This document shows, in pieces, positions 26,067 to 39,146 of a stretch of 64,000 bases of DNA; position 1 is the first letter of the stretch; every line of letters begins with the position of its first letter. The DNA is from Sphingomonas populi (GTDB taxonomy: Bacteria > Pseudomonadota > Alphaproteobacteria > Sphingomonadales > Sphingomonadaceae), in the NCBI RefSeq assembly GCF_004208535.1, contig NZ_SGIS01000001.1, forward strand, positions 1 to 64,000. The letters run 5' to 3'. The translations under genes and the position numbers were made by a program. The notes below the pieces were generated by a model, which saw only the letters and a list, made by a program, of their open reading frames with translations, was not told the DNA's origin and did not search any database.

Positions 26067-28691
26067 TTGAACATCAGACGTCTGGCCTATCTCGGCTCCC
26101 TCGCCGTCGTGCTCGCATCGTTGACCGGCCCGCTCGCCGCTAACGGCCAAGCGCCTCGGAGTGCCGACGTCGGCACCTCCGGCCGCAGCCGGACAAACTT
26201 CAATGCCGATTGGCGCTTCAAGCTCGGCGAGAACGACGCGGCGCAGGCGGCAGCGTTTGACGATCGAAGCTGGAGCACGGTCGGTCTGCCGCACAGTTTC
26301 AGCGAGCCGTATTTCCGGGCTGCCGCTTTCTACACGGGCGATGGCTGGTATCGGCAAAGCTTCACCTTGCCGCCACTGCCCGCTGGCCAGCGCCTGTCGC
26401 TTGAGTTCGAAGGCGCGTTCCAGGACGCGCGCGTCTATGTGAACGGCATCGAGCTCGCGCACCATCGTGGTGGCTATACCGGCTTCCCCGTCGATATTTC
26501 CGCAGCGGTTCGGCCCGGGCGCAACGTCGTCGCCGTGCGTGTCAACAACGCGTGGCAGCCGACCCTCGCGCCCCGCGCGGGCGAGCATGTGTTCAGCGGC
26601 GGATTGTACCGTGATGTCTGGCTGGTCAGGTCGGACGCGGTGCATGTGCCGTGGACCGGCACGCGCATCACCACGCCTGAACTGTCGGCGGCGTCGGGCA
26701 AGGTCGTGGTCGAGACGGAAGTGCGTAACGACGGCGCCGCTGCCGCCACTGTCACCGTGCGGACGCAGGTGGTGGATGCCGGTGGTACGACCGTCGCCAG
26801 CTTGCCCGACGCGCACGTCAGCGTCGCACCCGGCGCGACGGTCGTCGCCAGCCAACGCTCGGCGCCGATCGCCCGTCCACGGCTGTGGAGCCCGGAGACG
26901 CCGGCGCTCTATCATGCGGCGACCACACTCATCGTCGGCGGTCGCGCCCGCGACCGGTTCGACACGGAATTCGGATTCCGGTGGTTCAAATGGACGGCGG
27001 ACAAGGGCTTCTTCCTGAACGGTCAACATCGCTACTTTCGCGGCGCCAACGTGCATCAGGATCAGGCCGGCTGGGGCGACGCCGTCACCAACGGCGCGAT
27101 CGACCGTGACGTTCGCCTCATCAAGGATGCCGGCTTCGACTTCATCCGCGGCTCGCACTACCCGCACGACCCGCACTTCGCCGAAGCGACCGATCGCCAG
27201 GGTATGTTATTCCTGCCCGAAGTGCCGTTCTGGGGAACCGCCGGCTTCAAGAACTCGTGGGGCGCCTCCGCCTATCCGACCGATCCGGCCCAGCGCGCGG
27301 CGTTCGACGCGAACGTGAAGCAACAATTGACCGAGCTGATCCGCATCAACCGCAACCATCCTTCGATCATCGCCTGGGGCATGGACAATGAGGTCTTCTT
27401 CTCGGCGAAGGAGACCATGCCCGACGTCAAGCGGCTGCTGCGCGAGGAGGTCGACCTGACGCACCAGCTTGATGCCACCCGCCCCGCCTCAATCGACGGC
27501 GCGCAGCGCGGCGACATCGACAAGCTGGGCGATATCGTCGGCTACAATGGCGATGGCGCGAGCCTGTTCCCCAACCCCGGCATTCCCAACTTCGTCGCGG
27601 AGTACGGGGTGACCATGACCGATCGGCCCGGCGCCTACGCACCCGGCTGGGACGACCTGCCCAACACGGTCGGCGCGGACAAGACCCGGGAAGGCTCGTG
27701 GCGGCTTCCGTGGCGCTCAGGCGAGGTGATCTGGGCAGGGTTCGACCACGGCTCGATCGCCGGCAAGCGGTTCGGGGGCATGGGCATGATCGACTATTTC
27801 CGCCTGCCGAAGCGGCAATATTACTGGTATCGCAACGCCTATGCGCGCGTCGCCCCACCAGTGTGGCCGGTCGCGGGAACGCCGGCGGCGCTGCGGATCA
27901 CCACCAGTTCGCCAACGATCGCGCGTGCCGATGGCACCGACGATGTGCAGGTGATCGTCAGCGTGGTCGACGCAGCCGGCAAGCGGCTGAGCAACAGTCC
28001 GCCGGTCCACCTCGTCATCGAGTCCGGCCCCGGTGAGCTGCCGACCGGCCGGGCGATCGATTTCGCGCCCGATAGCGACATCGTCATCCGTGATGGTGAA
28101 GCGGCGATCGCCATGCGGAGCTGGCAAGCCGGGGTCACGCGTCTGCGCGCCACATCGGCTGGGTTGCAGGATGGGACCGCACAGGTACGCACGCTGCAAG
28201 GCCCCGCGTTCGTGGCCGGCAAGACACCGCTCGCCGCCGACCGCCCCTACGTTCCGTTCGTACCGGCGGTACGCGAACGGGCCGGCGACGGCGTTTTCGG
28301 ACTGAACAATCCGACTTTCTCAAGCTCCAACGCGCCCGACCACAGCTCGCGGCTGGCCAATGACGGCAACGCCGCGACCTACTGGGCACCCGCGACGGGG
28401 GACGCGACCGGAACGATCACGATCGACATGGAACGTGTGGTCGAAGTCCACCGGCTGACGCTCAGCTTTCCACAGGCGGGCACCTATGGCTTCGTGGCCG
28501 AAGTGCAGGACAGCCAGGGCACCTGGCAGAAGCTGGCCGAGCAGATCGAGGGGCAGGACTCGAGCCAGACCCGGACCGTCGAGACCGAAGCCCACGCCGG
28601 CCGCAACGTGCGGGTCCGGCTGCGCGCACCGGCCGGCGCGATCGTCGGTCTGGCGGAGCTTCAGATCACCGGCGCCCTGCGAACCGACTGA
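26067..28691 (+). CDS. exported GH2 beta-galactosidase with C-terminal discoidin-like domain
   Basis: The protein (874 residues from the TTG at 26067) has a signal peptide (RRLAYLGSLAVVLASLTGPLAA) and the GH2 order: sugar-binding domain (about 40-200, WRFKLGE to GGLYRDVWLV), immunoglobulin-like domain, and a barrel with acid/base Glu in AWGMDNEVFF (near 443) and nucleophile Glu in FVAEYGVTM (near 518). The tail (about 755-870; SRLANDGNAATYWAP) is an F5/8-type discoidin domain likely to bind sugar. The TTG is preferred because GGGGAGAG precedes it; a GTG at 26040 without a ribosome site is the alternative. It is divergent from the alpha-galactosidase operon. Confidence 0.9.
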   Translation: MNIRRLAYLGSLAVVLASLTGPLAANGQAPRSADVGTSGRSRTNFNADWRFKLGENDAAQAAAFDDRSWSTVGLPHSFSEPYFRAAAFYTGDGWYRQSFTLPPLPAGQRLSLEFEGAFQDARVYVNGIELAHHRGGYTGFPVDISAAVRPGRNVVAVRVNNAWQPTLAPRAGEHVFSGGLYRDVWLVRSDAVHVPWTGTRITTPELSAASGKVVVETEVRNDGAAAATVTVRTQVVDAGGTTVASLPDAHVSVAPGATVVASQRSAPIARPRLWSPETPALYHAATTLIVGGRARDRFDTEFGFRWFKWTADKGFFLNGQHRYFRGANVHQDQAGWGDAVTNGAIDRDVRLIKDAGFDFIRGSHYPHDPHFAEATDRQGMLFLPEVPFWGTAGFKNSWGASAYPTDPAQRAAFDANVKQQLTELIRINRNHPSIIAWGMDNEVFFSAKETMPDVKRLLREEVDLTHQLDATRPASIDGAQRGDIDKLGDIVGYNGDGASLFPNPGIPNFVAEYGVTMTDRPGAYAPGWDDLPNTVGADKTREGSWRLPWRSGEVIWAGFDHGSIAGKRFGGMGMIDYFRLPKRQYYWYRNAYARVAPPVWPVAGTPAALRITTSSPTIARADGTDDVQVIVSVVDAAGKRLSNSPPVHLVIESGPGELPTGRAIDFAPDSDIVIRDGEAAIAMRSWQAGVTRLRATSAGLQDGTAQVRTLQGPAFVAGKTPLAADRPYVPFVPAVRERAGDGVFGLNNPTFSSSNAPDHSSRLANDGNAATYWAPATGDATGTITIDMERVVEVHRLTLSFPQAGTYGFVAEVQDSQGTWQKLAEQIEGQDSSQTRTVETEAHAGRNVRVRLRAPAGAIVGLAELQITGALRTD

Positions 28692-28721
28692 ACGGCTTCG
28701 CGACAGCGCCTTATTCACCCC

Positions 28722-30311
<1,590 letters not shown>

Positions 30312-30320
30312 TCAGGGGAT

Positions 30321-31301
30321 ATGACGATGGCGCTTACGCTCGCGGGACTGCTGCTGCTGCTGGTCTTCCTCTATCTGATGATGGGAATGAAGGTCGTCCG
30401 CCAAGGCTATCAATATACGATCGAGCGGTTCGGCAAATTCACCGGCACCGCCCAGCCCGGCCTCACCTTCATCGTGCCGGTGTTCGACCGGATTGGCCGC
30501 AAGGTCAACATGATGGAGCAGGTTCTCGACATTCCGGGGCAGGAAATCATCACCAAGGACAACGCGATGGTCGCGGTCGACGGGGTGGTGTTTTTCCAAG
30601 TGCTCCACGCGGCCAAGGCAGCATATGAGGTGAGTGACCTCTACGTCGCGATCATGCAGCTCGCCACCACCAATCTGCGCACGGTGATGGGATCGATGGA
30701 CCTCGACGAACTGCTGTCGAAGCGCGACGAGATCAACGCGCGGCTGCTCGCGGTGGTCGATCAGGCGACCGAGGCGTGGGGCGTCAAGATCACACGCGTC
30801 GAATTGAAGGACATCCGCCCGCCCGCCGACATCGTCAACGCGATGACGCGCCAGATGAAGGCCGAGCGCGAGAAGCGCGCGACGATCCTCGAATCCGAGG
30901 CGGCCCGGCAGAACGGCATCAACCGCGCGGAAGGGCTGAAACAGGCGCAGATCCTTGAAGCGGAAGGCCGTAAGGAAGCCGCGTTCCGCGATGCCGAGGC
31001 ACGCGAGCGTTCGGCGCAGGCGGAAGCGACCGCGACCAAGCTGGTGTCCGACGCGATCGAAGGCGGCAGCACGCAGGCGATCAACTATTTCATCGCGCAG
31101 AAATATGTCGAGGCGATCGGCAAGTTCGCGACATCACCCAACGCCAAAACGATCCTGTTCCCGGTCGAAGCGACGCAGTTGATGGGGACGCTGGGCGGGA
31201 TCGGCGAACTGGCGAAGTCGGCGCTCGGTGATATGAGCGCCACACCCGCTCCGCCCGCGCCAACGCGCCCGCGTGGGCCGTTCGCGGAACCTGCGCAATG
31301 A
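30321..31301 (+). CDS. SPFH/band-7 membrane protein (QmcA/paraslipin-type)
   Basis: The 326-residue protein has an N-terminal membrane segment (LTLAGLLLLLVFLYLMMGMKVV) and an SPFH/band-7 domain (about 25-190; RQGYQYTIERFGKF, PVFDRIGRKVNMMEQVLDIPGQEIITKDNA). A charged Ala/Glu-rich coiled coil (190-265) follows. Such stomatin-like proteins form membrane microdomains and often pair with NfeD. The NfeD gene overlaps its stop by four bases, which supports that partnership. An alternative ATG lies at 30327. Confidence 0.92.
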   Translation: MTMALTLAGLLLLLVFLYLMMGMKVVRQGYQYTIERFGKFTGTAQPGLTFIVPVFDRIGRKVNMMEQVLDIPGQEIITKDNAMVAVDGVVFFQVLHAAKAAYEVSDLYVAIMQLATTNLRTVMGSMDLDELLSKRDEINARLLAVVDQATEAWGVKITRVELKDIRPPADIVNAMTRQMKAEREKRATILESEAARQNGINRAEGLKQAQILEAEGRKEAAFRDAEARERSAQAEATATKLVSDAIEGGSTQAINYFIAQKYVEAIGKFATSPNAKTILFPVEATQLMGTLGGIGELAKSALGDMSATPAPPAPTRPRGPFAEPAQ

Positions 31302-31744
31302 TCGCCGGCTGGAGCGACGCGGCGCTGTGGTTCGCGGGTGCGATCGTGCTGGTGATCGCCGAGATCCTTGCGCCGGGATTTTTCCTGATCTTCCTTGCCG
31401 TTGGCGCTGGAATCGCGGGATTGGTGGCAATCGTGCCGGGGGTGCCGGTGCTCGTTCAGGCGCTGGTCTGCGCGGGCGCGACGGCAGCAACGGTGGCGCT
31501 TGGATGGCGCTGGTATCGCGGCGCGCGGATGGGGGTGGCGGTCGATCCGTTGCTCAACGACCGCGCCGCGCGATTGATCGGCGAGCGGGTGTCGGTGTGC
31601 GAGCCGATCGTCGGCGGTGCGGGCCGCGTCAGGGTCGCCGACGGCAGTTGGCCCGCGCATGGCGCCGATGCGGCGGCCGGGGCGTATGTGCGTGTGGTGG
31701 CGGTCCGCGACGGCGCGCTGGTGGTGGAGCCGGTGGCCCCATAG
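31298..31744 (+). CDS. NfeD-family membrane protein
   Basis: The 148-residue protein has two or three N-terminal hydrophobic segments (about 8-75; WFAGAIVLVIAEILAPGFFLIFLAVGAGIAGL) and a C-terminal OB-fold (about 90-146; RLIGERVSVCEPIVGGAGRVRVADGSW), the short NfeD layout without the protease part. It overlaps the SPFH gene and probably acts with it in membrane-domain organisation or quality control. Confidence 0.9.
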   Translation: MIAGWSDAALWFAGAIVLVIAEILAPGFFLIFLAVGAGIAGLVAIVPGVPVLVQALVCAGATAATVALGWRWYRGARMGVAVDPLLNDRAARLIGERVSVCEPIVGGAGRVRVADGSWPAHGADAAAGAYVRVVAVRDGALVVEPVAP

Positions 31745-31772
31745 TCCAGCCCCAGCTTGCGCCGGGGTGACG

Positions 31773-32855
31773 TCAGGGGGTGACGCGCTTCCACTCCTCC
31801 CGGCCCACCTCTGCGCGGTGCCGGGGCAAAGCCTCGGGCATTTCGTCGCGGATATAGGCGAGCATCGCTTCGCGCAGGTCGCAGCGCAGGTCGAACGCGG
31901 TCGGGGCATCGCGCGCGGTGGCGAGGATGCGGACTTCGATCGCGTCGGGCTTCATGTCGGTGACTTGCAGCACTTGCGCGCGCCCGTCCCAGCGCGGGTT
32001 GGCGCTGACGATCTCGGTGTATTTCTCGCGCAGGCGGGCGATGTTGGCGGTCGGATCGAGATAGAAGAATGCCGAGCCGAGCAGTTGCGAGCCGGTCCGC
32101 GTCCAGTTCTGGAAGCTGTCCTCAAGGAATTTGGAGACCGGCACGACCAGCCGGCGTTCATCCCAAATCCTCACGACAACATAGGTGAGGCGGATTTCCT
32201 CGACCTTGCCCCATTCGCCTTCGATGATGACGACGTCGTCGAGCCGGATCGGCTCGGTGAACGCCATCTGGATGCCGGCGATGACGTTCTTGAGCAGCGG
32301 CTGCGCGGCGGCGCCGACCGCGAGCGCGGCGAGGCCGGCGGACGCCATCAGGGTAACGCCGACGCTGCGCACGCTCGGGATGCTGAGCAGCATCAGGCAG
32401 ATCGTGACGAAGCCGACGCCTAGAAGCGCAATCTGGGTGAGGATCGCGCTGCGCGTGCGGCGGCGGCGGGCGCGGAGATTGTCGGCGACCGATATGTCGG
32501 CGAACAGCGAGATCGCCAGGTCGCTCGCGCGGATCATGTTGATCGCCAGCCAGCCGATCAGCGCGGGCACCAGCATGCCCGCCACCCGCGCCCACAGGAT
32601 CGTGCCGGTCTTGCCGAGATCGAGCGACTCGCGCACCATCGCGAGGCCGAGCGTGATGAGGATGAATTGCAGCGGGCGCTTGGCGTAATTGACGAAGATG
32701 TCGTCGGCCGAACCGGGGGTGCGCTCGGCGATGCGGCGCAGCGCGTTCATCACCAGCCAGTGCAGCGCGAGCGCGAGCAACACGGTGATGGCGACCGTCG
32801 CGACATTGACGATCGATGCGGGGACGGTCCATCCGGCGATTGCTACGGTCGACAT
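31773..32855 (-). CDS. small-conductance mechanosensitive channel (MscS family)
   Basis: The 360-residue protein has several transmembrane helices in its first half. The pore-lining helix is the Ala/Gly-rich stretch GVTLMASAGLAALAVGAAAQPLLKNVIAG (near 168-196), followed by the MscS beta domain (FTEPIRLDDVVIIEGEWGKVEEIRLTYVVVRIWDERRLVVPVSKF). It would open on membrane tension and release solutes under osmotic downshock. The ATG at 32855 is used; a GTG lies six bases upstream. Confidence 0.9.
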   Translation of the reverse strand: MSTVAIAGWTVPASIVNVATVAITVLLALALHWLVMNALRRIAERTPGSADDIFVNYAKRPLQFILITLGLAMVRESLDLGKTGTILWARVAGMLVPALIGWLAINMIRASDLAISLFADISVADNLRARRRRTRSAILTQIALLGVGFVTICLMLLSIPSVRSVGVTLMASAGLAALAVGAAAQPLLKNVIAGIQMAFTEPIRLDDVVIIEGEWGKVEEIRLTYVVVRIWDERRLVVPVSKFLEDSFQNWTRTGSQLLGSAFFYLDPTANIARLREKYTEIVSANPRWDGRAQVLQVTDMKPDAIEVRILATARDAPTAFDLRCDLREAMLAYIRDEMPEALPRHRAEVGREEWKRVTP

Positions 32856-32938
32856 GACCACAGATAACCGCTCACACCGGCAAGCGTTCCTCGCAGGTGC
32901 AGCATGGCGGCGCGCGCACCGCCATGCTGGCGCCCGGA

Positions 32939-33259
32939 TTATTTCTTTCCAAACAATCCCGAGGCGAAGCCTTCGAGCTGGCCGAGCACGCCCTGCCCGG
33001 CTTCGCCCTGGAGCAGCCCCGCGAATTGGCCGAGCGAGCCTTCGCCGCCGATATGGGTGATGATCTGCTGGAGGATGTCGGTCGGCAGCCCGGTCTGGTC
33101 AGCGGCGGTCGTCACCGTGTCGGTGGGGGCGGCGTGCGCCTGTGCGAGCGCGGCGATAGCGGCTTCGGCCTGTTCGGGCGAAATGCCGACCTTGCTGGCG
33201 AGGCCGGCGACATCGACATTCTGGGTGACTTGCGAGAGCAGTCCGTCGAGCAATCCCAT
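32939..33259 (-). CDS. small uncharacterised protein, DUF937/YidB-like
   Basis: The 106-residue protein (MGLLDGLLSQVTQNVDVAGLASKVGISPEQAEAAIAAL...) is rich in Ala, Gly and Gln and ends in a Gly-rich helix GFASGLFGKK. The pattern resembles DUF937/YidB-like proteins, which have no agreed function. AAGGAC lies before the ATG at 33259; an upstream ATG at 33274 is also possible. No membrane segment or signal peptide is seen. Confidence 0.7.
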   Translation of the reverse strand: MGLLDGLLSQVTQNVDVAGLASKVGISPEQAEAAIAALAQAHAAPTDTVTTAADQTGLPTDILQQIITHIGGEGSLGQFAGLLQGEAGQGVLGQLEGFASGLFGKK

Positions 33260-33282
33260 AGTGAAGTCCTTCATCGATCGTC

Positions 33283-33316
33283 CCGGGCGGTCGGCCTAAC
33301 ACGGCCCACCGCCCGG
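33283..33316. terminator. hairpin downstream of pckA
   Basis: CCGGGCGGT and ACCGCCCGG (33283-33291 and 33308-33316) can pair as a nine-base GC stem with a 16-base loop, 15 bp past the pckA stop. No T run follows on the minus strand, so it is a weak terminator candidate; it also lies in the leader of the small downstream gene. Confidence 0.4.
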
Positions 33317-33331
33317 ACACAATCAACCGGA

Positions 33332-34942
<1,611 letters not shown>

Positions 34943-35108
34943 TATAGTCTCCCCAGTACGGCCGATCGTATCGATCGTGCGCGTGTCTCATGACCTGATT
35001 GGCATATCGCTCGCACCCCCGCCGGTCAAACGCGTCCGATCTGGCGGTGTTGAGCGGTCGCGCGCTTTGGACTAACGCGGTCTCCCAGTAACGAAGGTGT
35101 GCATTGCG

Positions 35109-35816
35109 ATGACGGCTACGATCGCGCTCGTCGATGATGACCGCAACATCCTCACCTCGGTGTCGATCGCGCTTCAGGCCGAAGGGTTCCTCACCCGCGT
35201 CTATTCGGATGGCGAGACCGCGCTCAAGGCACTGATCGACAATCCGCCCGATCTCGCCATCTTCGATATCAAGATGCCGCGCATGGACGGGCTCGAACTG
35301 CTGCGGCGGATGCGCGAGAAGAGCATGATCCCGGTGATCTTCCTCACCTCGAAGGACGACGAGCTCGACGAGGCGCTCGGCCTGGCGATGGGCGCGGACG
35401 ATTATATCGCCAAGCCGTTCTCGCAGCGGCTGCTGATCGCGCGCATCCGCGCCATCCTGCGCCGCACCGAAGTGTCGCCGGCGGGCGCTGCCGAGAGCGG
35501 CGAGCCGGCCGAAACGGTGCTGGTGCGCGGGCGGCTGTCGATGGACACGTCCCGGCATCGGGTTACGTGGAACGGCGGCGACGTAACTCTGACCGTCACC
35601 GAATTCCTGATCCTCGAGGCGCTGGCGCAGCGCCCCGGCGTGGTGAAGACGCGCAACCAATTGATGGATGCCGCCTATCACGACGACATCTACGTCGACG
35701 ACCGCACGATCGACAGCCACATCAAGCGCGTGCGCCGCAAGTTCCGCCAGACCGATGCCGATTTCGATGCGATCGAAACGCTGTATGGAGCCGGCTATCG
35801 CTTCTCCGAGGAGTGA
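35109..35816 (+). CDS. chvI: response regulator ChvI
   Basis: The 235-residue OmpR-type regulator has a receiver domain ([18 protein letters not shown] at the start, phospho-acceptor Asp in [16 protein letters not shown] near 52, [27 protein letters not shown]) and a winged-helix DNA-binding domain (about 140-230; [29 protein letters not shown]). These sequences match ChvI/ExoR-controlled regulators of alphaproteobacteria. The histidine kinase follows with a 32-bp overlap. A GTG at 35097 is an alternative start. Confidence 0.95.
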   Translation: MTATIALVDDDRNILTSVSIALQAEGFLTRVYSDGETALKALIDNPPDLAIFDIKMPRMDGLELLRRMREKSMIPVIFLTSKDDELDEALGLAMGADDYIAKPFSQRLLIARIRAILRRTEVSPAGAAESGEPAETVLVRGRLSMDTSRHRVTWNGGDVTLTVTEFLILEALAQRPGVVKTRNQLMDAAYHDDIYVDDRTIDSHIKRVRRKFRQTDADFDAIETLYGAGYRFSEE

Positions 35817-37353
35817 CGACCGCGAGCTGACGCTGCGCTGGTCCGCGCGGGTCTCGCTGACCCCGCGCATCCTGTTCGTCAACGTATTCGCGCTGGCGAT
35901 GCTGGCGGGCGGGTTCTTCTATCTCGATTCGTATCGCAGCCGGATCGTCGACAGCCGCGTCGCGCAGGCGAGCCGCGAGGCGCGGCTGATCGCCGAGGCG
36001 CTCGGCGCGGTCGCCCCGGACGCGCGACCGGCGGTGGCGCTTAGGCTGGCGCGCGATACCGGCACGCGCATCCGCCTGTACGACCGCGCGGCGCGGCCGG
36101 TGCTCGACACGCGCGCGCTGGGGAAGCGCAATTTCGTGCTGCTTGATCCTGACAAGCAGGATTGGGGCATGGCGGCGGCGCGCTTCCTTGATGCGATGAT
36201 CGACACCGTGGTCGGCGCCCCGCGCGCGCCGCTGTACCGGGAGCGCCGCTCGGGTTCGGACTGGCCCGACGTGCGGCTTGCCCGCGACAGCCTGCGCGCG
36301 CCGGCGACGGTGTGGCGCGCGCCCGATCGCACGCCGGTGATCACCGCCGCCGCCGCCGTGCCCAACGGCGGCGTGGTGATGACGACGGTGAACGCGCGCG
36401 ACATCACCCAGACGGTGCGGCTCGAACGGTTCCGGCTGAGCGTGGTGCTGGCGATCGTGTCGCTGGTGTCGGTGCTGCTGTCGCTGTTCCTCGCGCGCAC
36501 GATCGTTCGCCCCTTGCGCCGGCTGGCCTGGTCGGCGGTGCGCGTTCGGATGGGGCGTGCGCGTGAGGTGGTGGTGCCGCGCCTGCCCTCGCGCCGCGAC
36601 GAGATCGGCATGCTCGCGCGCGCGCTGTCCGACATGAGCCTCGCGTTGCGCGCGCGGATCGACGCGATCGAAGCCTTCGCCGCCGACGTGACTCACGAGA
36701 TGAAGAACCCGCTCGCTTCGTTGCGGTCTGCGGTCGAGGGGCTGGCAAACGTGCGCGACCCCGAGCTACAGCGGCAGTTGCTCGCGATCGTGCGCGATGA
36801 CGTCCACCGGCTCGATCGGCTCATCACCGACATTTCCGAAGCGTCGCGGCTCGACGCGCAACTCGGCCGCGCCAAGTTCGAGCCAGTCGATCTGGGCGCG
36901 CTGATCGCCGGGCTGATCGCGCAACACACCGCGCGCGGGATCGAGCATGATGTGGTGCTGCGCTTCGACCGGCCGACCGGCGGCGCGCTCACCGTGCTGG
37001 GCGAAGGCGCGCGGCTGGAGCGGGTGTTCGAGAATTTGATCGACAACGCCATCTCCTTCTCGCCCGAACAGGGCGTGATCGTGATCTCCGCCGTCGAGGA
37101 CGGCGACGATCTGGTGATCCGCGTCGAGGACGAAGGCCCCGGCGTGCCGGAGGAATCGCGCGAGACGATTTTCAACCGCTTCCATTCGTTCCGGCCCGAG
37201 GACGAATCGTTCGGCAAGCATTCGGGGCTTGGCCTCGCGATCGCGCGGACGATCGTCGAGGCGCATCACGGCACGATCCATGTCGAATCGCGCGAGGACC
37301 GGCTGCACGGCGCGCGCTTCGTGGTGCGCCTCCCGCTCGGGCCGCGCGCGTGA
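35785..37353 (+). CDS. chvG: sensor histidine kinase ChvG
   Basis: The 522-residue kinase has a first membrane segment ([23 protein letters not shown], typical of ChvG), a periplasmic sensor (about 58-200), a second segment ([19 protein letters not shown]), a HAMP domain, the phospho-acceptor His in [19 protein letters not shown] (near 306), and a kinase domain with [21 protein letters not shown] and HSGLGLAIA boxes. The start inside the end of chvI is inferred from family alignment. Its stop overlaps the hprK start, joining two-component and PTS-like genes in one operon. Confidence 0.94.
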   Translation: MEPAIASPRSDDRELTLRWSARVSLTPRILFVNVFALAMLAGGFFYLDSYRSRIVDSRVAQASREARLIAEALGAVAPDARPAVALRLARDTGTRIRLYDRAARPVLDTRALGKRNFVLLDPDKQDWGMAAARFLDAMIDTVVGAPRAPLYRERRSGSDWPDVRLARDSLRAPATVWRAPDRTPVITAAAAVPNGGVVMTTVNARDITQTVRLERFRLSVVLAIVSLVSVLLSLFLARTIVRPLRRLAWSAVRVRMGRAREVVVPRLPSRRDEIGMLARALSDMSLALRARIDAIEAFAADVTHEMKNPLASLRSAVEGLANVRDPELQRQLLAIVRDDVHRLDRLITDISEASRLDAQLGRAKFEPVDLGALIAGLIAQHTARGIEHDVVLRFDRPTGGALTVLGEGARLERVFENLIDNAISFSPEQGVIVISAVEDGDDLVIRVEDEGPGVPEESRETIFNRFHSFRPEDESFGKHSGLGLAIARTIVEAHHGTIHVESREDRLHGARFVVRLPLGPRA

Positions 37354-37775
37354 CGGTGCGGCTACATGCGACCTGCGTCGCAATCGGCGAACATGCGGTG
37401 CTGCTGATCGGCGCCTCGGGCAGCGGCAAGTCCGATCTCGCGCTGCGGCTGATCGATCGCGGTGCGGTGCTGGTGAGCGACGACCAGACGCTGCTGACGA
37501 TGGTGGAAGGCACGCTGGTCGCCGCCCCACCCGCGACGATCGCGGGGCTGATCGAGGTGCGCGGCATCGGCATCGTGCCCCTGCCCCATCGCGCCGACGT
37601 GGCCGTGGCGCTGGTGGTGCGGCTCGGCGAGCCGATGCTACGGATGCCCGAAGCCGGGCTGACTGAGGTAATCTACGGCATTGCAATTCCGCTCATTCGG
37701 GCAGATTCTTACGAGGCTTCAGCGCCGCTCAAGGTGGAACTGGCGTTGCGGCGGGTGACAGGCGAAACGACATGA
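37350..37775 (+). CDS. hprK: HPr kinase/phosphorylase, short alphaproteobacterial form
   Basis: The 141-residue protein contains only the catalytic half of HprK: P-loop LLIGASGSGKSDLALRLIDRG (near 18), DDQTLL, and the HprK signature IEVRGIGIVPLPH (near 68). Firmicute HprK has about 310 residues with an N-terminal domain; the short form is normal in alphaproteobacteria. It starts at a GTG overlapping the chvG stop. It would phosphorylate the HPr protein at Ser49, whose gene is three genes downstream. Confidence 0.93.
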   Translation: MTVRLHATCVAIGEHAVLLIGASGSGKSDLALRLIDRGAVLVSDDQTLLTMVEGTLVAAPPATIAGLIEVRGIGIVPLPHRADVAVALVVRLGEPMLRMPEAGLTEVIYGIAIPLIRADSYEASAPLKVELALRRVTGETT

Positions 37776-38722
37776 GCGCGATTGATACTCGGGACCGCAA
37801 GGACATCCTTCTCGTCACCGGCATGTCCGGCGCGGGCAAGTCGACCGTGTTGCGCACGCTGGAAGATCTCGGCTGGGAGATCGTCGACAATCTGCCGCTG
37901 GCGCTGCTCGACCGGCTGTTGAGCGCGCCGCTGCCCGAGGGCGCGGATGGATCGTCGCAGCCGCTCGCGATCGGCATCGACGCGCGCACGCGCGATTTCG
38001 ATCCGGCGCGGATCGTCAGCCGGATCGAATCGCTGCGCGAGGGGCATGGCCTCGATATCGGCACGTTGTTTCTCGATTGCGCCGGGGGCGAACTGGCGCG
38101 GCGCTATTCCGAGACGCGGCGGCGACATCCGCTCGCGCTCGACCGGCCGGCGGTGGACGGCATCGCACGCGAGCGCGAGTTGCTGGCGCCGCTCAGGAGC
38201 TGGGCGAACCGGCTGATCGACACCACCGACATGACCGCCAACGAGCTGACGCAACAAGTCCGCGCGACCTTCTCGGGGGATCGGCTCGGCGAACCGACGT
38301 TGCAGGTCATGTCGTTCGGCTTCGCGCGCGGGCTGCCGCGCAGCGCCGATCTCGTCTTTGACATGCGCTTCCTGCGCAATCCGCATTGGGTGCCGGAGCT
38401 TCGTCCCGGTACGGGACTCGATGCCGACGTGAGCGCCTATATCGCCGAAGACCCAGCCTATGAATCCGCGGTCGGACAGATCGAATCGCTGCTGCTGCTG
38501 TTGCTGCCGCGCTACAGGGCCGAGGGAAAATCCTACGTCACCATCGCCTTCGGCTGTACCGGAGGGAGACACAGGTCGGTTCACGTCACCGAGCGGGTGG
38601 CGGCGCGGTTGCGCGGCGCGGGTTTTTCGCCCACGGTCGTGCATCGCGATCTTGCTGCATCGCCGCAAGACTCGCTGGAGGGCACCCGGGGGGTAGCCGA
38701 CGGGGACGGGACGCAGGTTTGA
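37772..38722 (+). CDS. rapZ: RapZ-like nucleotide-binding protein
   Basis: The 316-residue protein has the P-loop LLVTGMSGAGKSTVLRTLEDLGW (near 14), the VDNLPLALL segment and the C-terminal AFGCTGGRHRSVHVTERVA block that define the RapZ/YvcJ family. In Escherichia coli RapZ guides small-RNA decay by RNase E; the role in alphaproteobacteria is less clear. It is embedded between hprK and the EIIA-Man-type gene with a four-base overlap, the standard arrangement in this class. Confidence 0.94.
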   Translation: MSAIDTRDRKDILLVTGMSGAGKSTVLRTLEDLGWEIVDNLPLALLDRLLSAPLPEGADGSSQPLAIGIDARTRDFDPARIVSRIESLREGHGLDIGTLFLDCAGGELARRYSETRRRHPLALDRPAVDGIARERELLAPLRSWANRLIDTTDMTANELTQQVRATFSGDRLGEPTLQVMSFGFARGLPRSADLVFDMRFLRNPHWVPELRPGTGLDADVSAYIAEDPAYESAVGQIESLLLLLLPRYRAEGKSYVTIAFGCTGGRHRSVHVTERVAARLRGAGFSPTVVHRDLAASPQDSLEGTRGVADGDGTQV

Positions 38723-38738
38723 TGAGCAGGATTGCGCG

Positions 38739-39146
38739 ATGATCGGGCTCGTATTGGTGACTCACGGTCGACTTGCCGATGAATTCGTGACCGCGATGGA
38801 GCATGTCGTCGGCAAGCAGGAGCGGATCGCGACCGTCGCGATCGGCCCCGAAGACGACATGGAAGCGCGCCGCAACGACATCGCCGATGCGATCAAGGCG
38901 GTCGATGCCGGGCGCGGCGTGATCGTGCTGACCGATCTGTTCGGCGGCACCCCCTCCAACCTCGCGATCTCGCTGATGGAGCGCGGGCGGATCGAGGTGA
39001 TCGCCGGCATCAACCTGCCGATGCTGATCCGGCTCGAATCGGCGCGTAAGGCGATGAAAGTTGTGGACGCGGTTGCCGCCGCGCGCGAAGCTGGCCGCAA
39101 ATACATCTCGGTAGCCTCCGAGGTGCTGGGAGAAGCCGCGGCGTGA
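38739..39146 (+). CDS. PTS EIIA component of the mannose family
   Basis: The 135-residue protein matches EIIA-Man: phospho-acceptor His9 in IGLVLVTHGRLADEF, and VLTDLFGGTPSNLAISLM (near 63-80). In alphaproteobacteria it takes phosphate from HPr and acts as a regulator, since the matching sugar permease is usually absent, as here. It overlaps the HPr gene by four bases. Confidence 0.94.
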   Translation: MIGLVLVTHGRLADEFVTAMEHVVGKQERIATVAIGPEDDMEARRNDIADAIKAVDAGRGVIVLTDLFGGTPSNLAISLMERGRIEVIAGINLPMLIRLESARKAMKVVDAVAAAREAGRKYISVASEVLGEAAA